From NCBI GenBank assembly GCA_035578005.1, contig DATJYK010000444.1, positions 20,035-84,034 on the forward strand: a DNA stretch of 64,000 nucleotides, read 5' to 3'. Positions 25,794 through 32,839 of the stretch are shown piece after piece. A program made the translations under genes and the position numbers. Numbering within the stretch: the stretch's first letter is position 1; each line of letters begins with the position of its first letter. The notes under the pieces are model-generated. The model was given only the letters and a program-made list of their open reading frames with translations. It was not told the DNA's origin and searched no databases. Source of the DNA: Gp13-AA77 sp035578005. GTDB lineage: Bacteria > Acidobacteriota > Terriglobia > UBA7540.

Positions 25794-27344
25794 TCACGGC
25801 TTCTCTCCTGCCTTGAACTCCGTCCAGGGCCCCGCCTTCATATCGCGAAGCGCGGGAGCCATCCAGGCATATTCGGGATGAGCGTTCAGAAACGGCTGGG
25901 CCACGAAATCCTCGCCGCAGGGGTGGCCGCGGCGGGCGATAAGGCTCATGGCGCCGGCCAGATTGCTGTCCGTCACCTTGCCTTGCACGGCGCCGCCGGG
26001 GAAATAAGGAGGCCAGTCCCATATCGCCACACCACTCGGCGAAGACTCCACGTGGCCGCAGATGGTGCGGGCGCCTGCATTTTCGCGTTTCTCGTAGGAG
26101 TCGTAGTGATCGGCTTCGAATTTTTCCGCCAGCGGAGCGTCAATCTGGCCCTTGTACTGCTTCATCAGCTCGTCCCAGCGGATATGCCGGGCGTTCGGCG
26201 AGGTCTCGGGATCATCGGGGTTGAAGGTGGTCTCCTCTTGGGTCAGCTTGGGGTCGCTTGAAAAATTGGAACCCACAAAGTAGCCATCGCGGCTGCGCCA
26301 CACGCGGTGATCTTTCAGTCCCAGCTCGAACTGCGCAATCTCGCCGGTCTTGCGGTCGCCCAGAAGCCAGTCGTTAGCGTAGCCGCCGTTGTTGCCGTCG
26401 AGCATGATCTTGACGTAGCTGTCGACGGAGTCCGCGTACTGCATGGCTTTGCGGGAGCGGACGAACTCGGGGATGCCGTCGGGATTCCAGCCGTGGAACT
26501 GGGTGATAGTGGTCTCGGTGATCATCAAGCCAGCGGAGTTGATTCCAAAGTCGTCGTCGCTGGTGATCACACCCGGATAGCCATCCATGATGATGTGATA
26601 GCCGTGCTGGGGAACGATGTCGAAAATGATCCGCCAGCGTTCGCCGTCGATAAAATTGGTCCAGTTGTTGTGCGCGATCACGATCTGATGGTCGCGAGTC
26701 CAGCTTCCGGTAGCCACGAAGGCGCTGCAGTTCCCCTCTGGGGTGATCTTGGGCACGCCCGCCACCTTGTGCTGCTCGTTGTACCAGGGAACGTAGTAGT
26801 CGGGCAGTTCCTCAAAGGCATTCATGGCCACCACGTCCCAGAGGTCCATCTTCAGGCCGCGAGCCTGGATGCCTTCGCTAATTCCCTTCAACTCGGCTTG
26901 GTATTCGGCGTCGATGTGTGGCCACAGCATATCCTTGGCGGCAGTGCGGAAGAATTCCCACGGACGAGCGGTGTCATGCGGGGTTATCAGGCGGCGGGCG
27001 TCAAAAGCATCGCTGATTTGAAGGGCCAGTAAGTACCCATGCTGGTACCCGATGTCCTCGGGCGACCCCTCAAGGTGCACATAAATCCAGCCGCCGCGGT
27101 CAAAGCGATAGGCCCCGGCCAGACGCGAATCGAGTGCGCCCTTCGTGGAGGCCGGCATGCCTGACGGTGCGGCCGCTGAGGCCGACTTTGGACCTTGGGC
27201 AGCTACGATCGGGCACCGGCTGAGCTGGGGCAACGGCAGGCAGGAAGCTCCTTCGGCGACGCGGTCCGAATGGACCGCCATCAGCGTCGATGTGATAACC
27301 ACGAAACCGGCTAAAACCGCCAGCTTGAGCCTTTTTTCGATCAC
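25794..27344 (-). CDS. Secreted C45 / phospholipase B-like N-terminal nucleophile hydrolase
   Basis: 516 aa, GTG start with AAGGGAG upstream. A hydrophobic N-terminus (KLAVLAGFVVITSTLMA) indicates export. After a 70-residue linker comes the PLB/C45-type fold: EGSPEDIGYQHGYLLA, 'ISEGIQARG' and WDVVAMNAFEELPDYY, then NCSAFVATGSWTRDHQIVIAHNNWTNF. Cys206 in NCSAF is the likely Ntn nucleophile exposed by autoproteolysis. GYPGVITSDDDFGINSAGLMITETTI is typical. The end (RGHPCGEDFVAQPFLNAHPEYAWM) resembles PLBD proteins. It probably hydrolyses an amide or acyl bond in the periplasm; the substrate is unknown. Confidence 0.8.
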   Translation of the reverse strand: MIEKRLKLAVLAGFVVITSTLMAVHSDRVAEGASCLPLPQLSRCPIVAAQGPKSASAAAPSGMPASTKGALDSRLAGAYRFDRGGWIYVHLEGSPEDIGYQHGYLLALQISDAFDARRLITPHDTARPWEFFRTAAKDMLWPHIDAEYQAELKGISEGIQARGLKMDLWDVVAMNAFEELPDYYVPWYNEQHKVAGVPKITPEGNCSAFVATGSWTRDHQIVIAHNNWTNFIDGERWRIIFDIVPQHGYHIIMDGYPGVITSDDDFGINSAGLMITETTITQFHGWNPDGIPEFVRSRKAMQYADSVDSYVKIMLDGNNGGYANDWLLGDRKTGEIAQFELGLKDHRVWRSRDGYFVGSNFSSDPKLTQEETTFNPDDPETSPNARHIRWDELMKQYKGQIDAPLAEKFEADHYDSYEKRENAGARTICGHVESSPSGVAIWDWPPYFPGGAVQGKVTDSNLAGAMSLIARRGHPCGEDFVAQPFLNAHPEYAWMAPALRDMKAGPWTEFKAGEKP

Positions 27345-27601
27345 GCTAAGTCTCCCTTGTTACCGCCGGTCTGCGATTCAATCGAGATGCGGTCAGACAC
27401 TATGCTAGTTCCTTTTGGGAGGACTCTCAAAGCACTTTTCGCCTTCAGTTTGGAAAGGGCTGATCTGCGGCGGCCGCGCCTAAGCACGGCGCGGAAATGC
27501 GAGGTTTCACGCCAAGACACAAAGGCGAAAGACGCGCAAAAAGACGCCTCCGCGGTGCCGCAATGATTTTGCGTCTTTGCGTGAGGCTTTCGCGTTTTCT
27601 G

Positions 27602-28165
27602 TCAGGGCTCCTGAACCTTCAGGCTGAGCGCTATCTTGAGGGCAAGGTCTCGCAGACTCTTCTGGCGGGGATCGCCATCCCAATTCGAGAGAGAGATTTT
27701 GTACAGCCCGTTGCCAGCCTGGCAGTAGTAGGAGGTTTCGGCAAAGTAAGCCCCCTCTGCAATCCGCTCCCGCCAGGTCACCTCGGTGAGCTTGGTGCAG
27801 CCGCCGGGCACAGGTTTCGGCAGCGGGAGCTCGGTTTGGCGCACTTCGGCGTCGCCCGCATCGTCCGGGAGGTCATGGTGAATCCAGTCGTACACCGTGT
27901 GGACATCAGGGCGCGCTCCCGCCGCCTGGATCTCCGCGCCTCCCGCCTTCAGGGCGATACTCTCGTCCGGTCGCGAGCGGCGGAAGTTGGTGATATCAAG
28001 GATGTCGGAGGTTACGTCAGATGGGTACCAGGACTCGGGATACTCCACGCTAAAGTGGTATTTGGAGCTGGTGAAGACTTTCCATTGATCGGCTTCTGGG
28101 GCGATCCAGCTCGTGGCGCTCGCCACTAACATGCCGATCAAAAAAATGAGGCGCGCAACAGCCAT
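27602..28165 (-). CDS. Exported PsbP-like hypothetical protein
   Basis: 187 aa with a signal peptide (MAVARLIFLIGMLVASATSW). The segment W..FTSSKYHFSVEYPESWYPSDV is the opening motif of PsbP/DUF1795-like domains, which fold into a small beta-sandwich. A Cys pair (GGCTKL and SYYCQAG) could form a disulfide outside the cytoplasm. It ends LRDLALKIALSLKVQEP. There is no catalytic motif. It is divergent from the gene at 28270, with a 104-bp gap. Function unknown. Confidence 0.65.
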   Translation of the reverse strand: MAVARLIFLIGMLVASATSWIAPEADQWKVFTSSKYHFSVEYPESWYPSDVTSDILDITNFRRSRPDESIALKAGGAEIQAAGARPDVHTVYDWIHHDLPDDAGDAEVRQTELPLPKPVPGGCTKLTEVTWRERIAEGAYFAETSYYCQAGNGLYKISLSNWDGDPRQKSLRDLALKIALSLKVQEP

Positions 28166-28269
28166 GATTTACAGTCTACGCCACCGAAAGCCACGGCGGC
28201 TGTCGCGAAGGCGCCCACCGGGCACGCCCGTGAAAGTTCCTGCGTGGTAACATAAGGGCGGAGCCGGCC

Positions 28270-28551
28270 ATGCCCTTTGAATCCGACAAGATCATGTTTG
28301 AGATCTACCGCGAGGCCACGTACAGCGGCCGCTATCGCGTGGTGTACTTTACCGAACTGCAGGACCACAACAAGGAAGCGGAGATCAACCGCGCCATGGC
28401 CGGCGATCACTTCTGCGACGGCTTCATCAAGAATTACCGTAAGGACCAGGCGAAAGACGTCATCAACGGCATCCTGGAACGGCTGAACGGCGGGGAGACC
28501 TTGACACCCGCTGACGTTGAGCGGGAACTGAAGGAATTCGTTCCGGCATGA
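28270..28551 (+). CDS. Conserved small protein of unknown function
   Basis: 93 aa, MPFESDKIMFEIYREATYSGRYRVVYFTELQDHNKEAEINRAMAG and onward; soluble, mixed charge, no membrane segment or Cys motif beyond one Cys in DHFCDGF. GGAG lies 9 nt before the ATG. Codon usage resembles its neighbours, and the even distribution of charged residues supports a real gene. The protein appears complete, with predicted alternating helices and one strand (RYRVVYFTEL). The TPR gene 83 bp downstream on the same strand may be co-transcribed. Confidence 0.65.
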   Translation: MPFESDKIMFEIYREATYSGRYRVVYFTELQDHNKEAEINRAMAGDHFCDGFIKNYRKDQAKDVINGILERLNGGETLTPADVERELKEFVPA

Positions 28552-28634
28552 CGTGGAGTGCGCCATCCGCGTTGGAGATTTCTGGGTCGTTCAGCTTTTG
28601 ACTTTCAGTTTTTTAGTCTCGACTTTTGACTGTA

Positions 28635-28985
28635 ATGCCCTTCTGGCGCCGCAAAGTAATCCAGCCCATTCTTGACCGGGATATCGAGAGCAGCATCGCT
28701 GAGCAGCTCGCGATTCTCGAGCAGAACCCACGGAACGCGCAAGCACATTTCGCTCTGGGTACGCTTTACCACTTCTCCGGCAGCCGCCAAACGGCCGTTA
28801 GCTACTTCAATCGGGCAATCGAGCTTGATCCCGCTTATGCCGCTCCGCATGTGAGCTTAGGGCGCATTCTTGCCGTCGAAGGCCATGACCAAGAAGCGTG
28901 GAAACACGCGCGCGAGGCCGAGCGCCTGGGCGACCGGTCGCTGCTGGAGCAACTCGAACGATACTCAGGGCCACGCCCCGCCTGA
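28635..28985 (+). CDS. Small tetratricopeptide-repeat protein
   Basis: 116 aa. The start is placed at the ATG 28635, since the frame before it is built of 'TTTTGACT' words. Two TPR units are clear: NAQAHFALGTLYHFSGSRQTAVSYFNRAIELDP and YAAPHVSLGRILAVEGHDQEAWKHAREAERLGD, with the canonical W/L-G-Y-A-P spacing. No signal peptide. It probably acts as a cytoplasmic adaptor. A run of TTTGACT/TTTCAGT words (28586-28632) precedes it. Confidence 0.75.
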   Translation: MPFWRRKVIQPILDRDIESSIAEQLAILEQNPRNAQAHFALGTLYHFSGSRQTAVSYFNRAIELDPAYAAPHVSLGRILAVEGHDQEAWKHAREAERLGDRSLLEQLERYSGPRPA

Positions 28986-29131
28986 GCGGTTCGTCGGAGT
29001 CGTGCGCCATTTGAAATCTTGTCTCCCCCGAGTTCTCGGGGTATAGCGGCTGACCGGCGTAGCCACGTCCGCCCTAGGAGGCGGCAGCCCAAGTTGTCAA
29101 GGCTCTTATGAGCACAGCTTGCGCCCTGACA

Positions 29132-30658
29132 CTACTTTGGTTCTGGTGGAGTAACTAACGAAGCCGAGCTCTGCTGTGTGCCGCCAACGGCCATCTTCCG
29201 TATGGCGTCACAGATGTCGTCTGCAGTGGTTTTCGACCCAGCGCGGAAGTCGTATTCCTTCCCCTCTTTCGTGCGCAGGTAGAAACCATCCTTGTTACGG
29301 TCGCACGTAACTGCGGCGAGGTCGGCGACGAACGAGTCCTTTGACTTCGAGGGACTAAATCGGATGCTGCCATCACCTAAAGTAAGGGTACCCTTCGACC
29401 CGTGCCTAAGAGAAACGTTAAAGCTAAGCACCTTTGGGCTTTCCTGGGTCTGGGGAGCAGTCGAAATCGGAGCCGCGGAGCCCAAGTGCGGGGTCCATGC
29501 AAGACTACCTGGTCCACCGTTTATGATGTTGACCGGCTTGTCGTCGCTGAGAAAGCTTCCCATCTGGAACTTGATTGTGTGGGGACCTACCGGGATGTCA
29601 GTTAACAACAGGCTGCCGGACGCATCGACGATCCCTTTCGGCTGACCGTCGAAGAATACCTTGGCGTCGGCCGGAGCTGTAATCATCAACCCACCGAACC
29701 CCGGGGCCGACACCGCGGCGTCTAAAGGGCCCGTCGATCGTGCCGTCACTGGAACCAGCGGTTGCGTAACCTTCGCAGGGTGTATCTCCGGAACCTGGGT
29801 GCGAAGGAACACAAAGTCGCCCTCCTCATGGCCGGAATCACGGACGGGATTGTATTGCGGCACTTGATTGGATCGTCCGCCCACTTGCTCCCGGATGTGC
29901 TGGTTGAAAAGTTCGTCCGCCGAAAACTCCGCCAAGTCCATCCGCGTCAGGCCTTGCAGCAGGGCGTTCGCGAAGACGGAGTGTTCGAGGGAATGGCCCG
30001 GGGCATCCCCGTCCGCCACCGGCTCATTGCCACCGCTGGCCATTACATCCCTGGACTTTCCGGCTTGCATCTTCTCGATGTACTCGTCGTGTTCGATCGG
30101 GGTAACCGTGGGAGCCGCCGACCGAGTCAGCATGCCTGAGTAGCAACTGTCAGACACGATCAGCACGTGGCGCGCCGGGATGGCGCGGGCGGCACCCGTT
30201 ATCTCTTCCGCAATAATCCAGCGCGCATAGGTATCCCTTTGGGCGTCGACCGGAGCCCAGTAGGCACGATCCTGTTCCTTATCGTAATAGCCGTGACCCG
30301 CGTAGTAGATCAATAAACTCGACTGGTCCGATAGCCTGCGCCGGTAATCATCGAGGGCCGTCAGAATCTGGTCGCGCGTTGCGTTCGGCAGCACCTTGGT
30401 GTTGAAGCCGTACCGGCTGCGAAGCAGCTCGGCAACGGCCTGCGCGTCGTTGACCGGAGTTCTAAGTTTTGGCAGGTGAGTGTAATCGGCGACTCCAATC
30501 ACGAGGGCGTAGTAGGTGCCCGGCTGCGCGAGGGCTGGCTGCGTCTTCACGGCAGACACCCCACGCTGGGTGCCCGCCTGCGCCGCCGCTAGACCGCTGA
30601 CGCTTGCGGCGGAGAGAAAAACGATCCCCAGAAACAGTCGCCGTTGATTCTTGCGCAT
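29132..30658 (-). CDS. Secreted caspase-like (metacaspase/C14) protease
   Basis: 508 aa from the ATG at 30658 (GGAAGGGGTG upstream), with signal peptide MRKNQRRLFLGIVFLSAASVSGLAAAQ. The C14 domain spans about residues 45-260: YYALVIGVADYTHLPKLRTPVNDAQAV opens it, the catalytic His is at about 122 in YYAGHGYYD, and the catalytic Cys at about 172 in VSDSCYSGML. The Asp/Glu-rich S1 pocket expected of metacaspases is plausible around DQDRAYW-PVDA. Behind it come a PEGA-like module (GGLMITAPADAKVFFDGQPKG.VDASGSLLLTDIPVGPHTIKF) and a C-terminal PH-like region. It probably cleaves after Arg/Lys outside the cytoplasm. There is no obvious partner next to it. Confidence 0.87.
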   Translation of the reverse strand: MRKNQRRLFLGIVFLSAASVSGLAAAQAGTQRGVSAVKTQPALAQPGTYYALVIGVADYTHLPKLRTPVNDAQAVAELLRSRYGFNTKVLPNATRDQILTALDDYRRRLSDQSSLLIYYAGHGYYDKEQDRAYWAPVDAQRDTYARWIIAEEITGAARAIPARHVLIVSDSCYSGMLTRSAAPTVTPIEHDEYIEKMQAGKSRDVMASGGNEPVADGDAPGHSLEHSVFANALLQGLTRMDLAEFSADELFNQHIREQVGGRSNQVPQYNPVRDSGHEEGDFVFLRTQVPEIHPAKVTQPLVPVTARSTGPLDAAVSAPGFGGLMITAPADAKVFFDGQPKGIVDASGSLLLTDIPVGPHTIKFQMGSFLSDDKPVNIINGGPGSLAWTPHLGSAAPISTAPQTQESPKVLSFNVSLRHGSKGTLTLGDGSIRFSPSKSKDSFVADLAAVTCDRNKDGFYLRTKEGKEYDFRAGSKTTADDICDAIRKMAVGGTQQSSASLVTPPEPK

Positions 30659-31142
30659 CGGAACACCCCTTCCCGCCAAGTTCCTTCAGCCAGATTCCTC
30701 GGGCTTGCGGGGTTTACTTCCCAGTTGGAGGGAACTCGAGACTCGAACCCTAAACGCCGCAAGCACGCTGTCAGGAGTCACATTTCTCTCGTTATCCGCC
30801 ACATAGCTTCAAGCATTATACATACAGAGTGTCGTAATTGTTGAATTCGTTACAAACTCCAATGGCTATGTTTGTTGTCCGGTGACCGTGCTAGAAGGCT
30901 TGAGATTTGGAATTTCATTTCTTGAGTCAAGCTTTTGAATACGGCCATAAACCATTTTGAATATGTAATTTGCCATTTGAAATCCGGGCGGGCCTCGTCG
31001 GTCTGAGGCGAAGCCTCGTTAGCCTTCGATTCGAAACTGCGTAAGAGAGTCTGTCATCATGCAGTGAGAGGCGATTCGTCCGTTGCTGCTCCGCGGCCGA
31101 CGCCTCAAAGTGACTTGAAGCTTGCGGCCGGGCCGGTAAACT
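30659..31142. repeat. Spacer containing the second 133-bp MITE-like element
   Basis: No supported gene. 30891-31022 is the inverted partner of 19072-19204. The remainder (30659-30890) is the upstream region of the caspase-like gene and contains no clear -35/-10. 31023-31142 precedes the MFS gene. Confidence 0.55.
30891..31022. mobile_element. 133-bp MITE-like element, copy 2 (inverted)
   Basis: Reading the minus strand gives CTAACGAGGCTTCGCC, CAGACCGACGAGGCCC, then ATATTCAAAATGG, TATGGCCGTATTC and CTTGACTCAAGAAAT, ending GCCTTCTAGC. This matches the copy at 19072-19204. Ends GCTAGAAGGCT and AGCCTCGTTAGC are imperfect inverted repeats. No direct target duplication was recognised. Confidence 0.65.
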
Positions 31143-32393
31143 ATGCGAACCTCGCTGCGATGGAACATCGCCGTTCTGATCAGCGCCGCCATCGCCATCA
31201 GCTATTTTGACCGGCAGACGCTGCCCGTCGCGATCGCCGCCATCCAGCGCGACATTCCTATCTCCAACACCCAGTTCTCCGAGTTGCAAGCAGCATTTCT
31301 GATTGCTTACGCCGTCATGTACGTGGGCGGAGGCCGGCTGATCGACGCCCTGGGCACGCGACGCGGATTCCTGGTGGTGATGCTCTGGTGGTCGCTCGCC
31401 TGCGCCAGCCACGGCCTCGCGCTCGGCCTAGGGATGCTGGCGGCCAGCCGCTTCATGTTGGGACTCGGGGAGGGTGGTGGATTCCCCGCCGCCACCAAAG
31501 CTGTCGCCGAGTGGTTCCCGGTTGAGGAGCGATCCACCGCGATGGGGATCATGAACGCAGGTACGGCGGTGGGCGCGGTGATTGCGCCGCCCGCCATCGC
31601 CCTGATCCTCAGCGCCCTCAACTGGCGGTGGGTCTTCTTTGTGTCCGGCTTGGCGGGCCTCGCATGGGTGCTGTGGTGGATCAAGGAGTACTTTCCGCCT
31701 GCCCAGCACCCGCGGCTGACCAGCGACGAGCGCGCGCGCCTGGGCGACGTGCTCGCGGCCCATCAAGACGACTCGCCGGCCATCCCGTGGGTTCGCCTCC
31801 TCACCTTTCCCCAGGTGTGGGGATTGGTGCTGGCCAAATTTCTGAGCGACGCCGCCTGGTACTTCTACCTGTTCTGGCTACCGAAGTACCTCTACGACGC
31901 GCGGGGATTCGACATCAAGCAGGTGGGCTATTTCGCCTGGATCCCTTACGCTGCGTCGGGCCTGGGCAGCCTCACCGGAGGCTGGTTTTCAAGCTGGCTC
32001 ATCCGGCGCGGACATTCGGTGAATTTCGCCCGTAAGGCGGCGCTGGGGGCGAGCGCGGCCCTCATGCCGCTGATCTTCCTGGTGACCCGGTCGCCCCTTC
32101 AACTGGCGATCTTTCTCTTCTCGATCGCGTTTTTCGGGCAGCAGTCATGGTCCACGCTGGTCATGATCATTCCCGCCGACCTATTCCCACCCCAGGTGGT
32201 CGGTTCGGTGGCCGGCCTGGTGGGTTTTGGGGGCGCCCTCGGCGGTATTTGCTTCGGCTTCGTCGTCGGCTACCTGTTGGACCACGGTTTCGGCTACGGC
32301 CCGGTTTTCGACCTCGTGAGCACCTTCCACGTTGCCGCGTTTTGCATCATTCTGCTGGCCATCCGTGTTATCCGGCCGATCGAGAACGCTTGA
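31143..32393 (+). CDS. MFS transporter, ACS family (hexuronate/galactonate-type)
   Basis: 416 aa with 12 predicted membrane segments. The N-terminus LRWNIAVLISAAIAISYFDRQTLPVAI, SNTQFSELQAAFLIAYAVMYVGGGRLIDALGTRRGF and the SRFMLGLGEGGGFPAATKAVAEWFP motif are the signature of the anion:cation symporter family (hexuronate, D-galactonate, glucarate). Arg and Glu residues of the GLGEGG helix, used for organic-anion binding, are intact. It is not accompanied by sugar-acid catabolic genes here, so the substrate cannot be fixed. Confidence 0.88.
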   Translation: MRTSLRWNIAVLISAAIAISYFDRQTLPVAIAAIQRDIPISNTQFSELQAAFLIAYAVMYVGGGRLIDALGTRRGFLVVMLWWSLACASHGLALGLGMLAASRFMLGLGEGGGFPAATKAVAEWFPVEERSTAMGIMNAGTAVGAVIAPPAIALILSALNWRWVFFVSGLAGLAWVLWWIKEYFPPAQHPRLTSDERARLGDVLAAHQDDSPAIPWVRLLTFPQVWGLVLAKFLSDAAWYFYLFWLPKYLYDARGFDIKQVGYFAWIPYAASGLGSLTGGWFSSWLIRRGHSVNFARKAALGASAALMPLIFLVTRSPLQLAIFLFSIAFFGQQSWSTLVMIIPADLFPPQVVGSVAGLVGFGGALGGICFGFVVGYLLDHGFGYGPVFDLVSTFHVAAFCIILLAIRVIRPIENA

Positions 32394-32839
32394 TCCGGAG
32401 ATGGTACCCGAAGAGCAAGGTGGCGCGGACCTGATTTGGAGGTCCGCGGCTCTTGTAGCGATGGTGAGCCGGTCGACGCATCGTTTGGGATACAGGGGAA
32501 GGGCGGCTGTTTTCCAAGAGTCACCAAGTGCTCTTACGCAAATTACCCCTGCTATTCAAGACGTTCGAGCGAACCTTTCTTCACGCGATGGAGACAAATA
32601 TCCCAAAGAGGTAGATTCATTTCTGGATTGTTACCAGGTCCACATGGGAAAACTGCTGAATCACGCCGCCAGTTGTTTGACCTGCGGAAGTTGTTTTCAG
32701 AAGACAGACTTACTGAAATTCGGGAAAGGTACGAGCAAGACTGGAAGGAACACTCCCGCCGTCAACTTAGCAACGCGTGAAATACAAACAAGTTCAAGAG
32801 AGCCAGCCTTCGCGGCTTCACGTATAATGCTGCGCGGGT
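32394..32839 (+). pseudogene. Spacer with a possible frameshifted gene remnant
   Basis: Two overlapping frames look protein-like and join if one frameshift near 32660-32670 is assumed. One reads DVRANLSSRDGDKYPKEVD then SFLDCYQVHMGKLLNHA. The other reads ESRRQLFDLRKLFSEDRL then TEIRERYEQDWKEHSRRQLSNA and stops at 32780. Amino-acid content is plausible, but I know no family for it. A TATAAT at 32823-32828 lies 11 nt before the kinase start and may be its -10. Otherwise nothing is seen. Confidence 0.2.

Noticed and set aside
30700..30760. tRNA-like fragment (CTCGAACCC stretch)
   Set aside because: No acceptor or anticodon stems can be formed around it.
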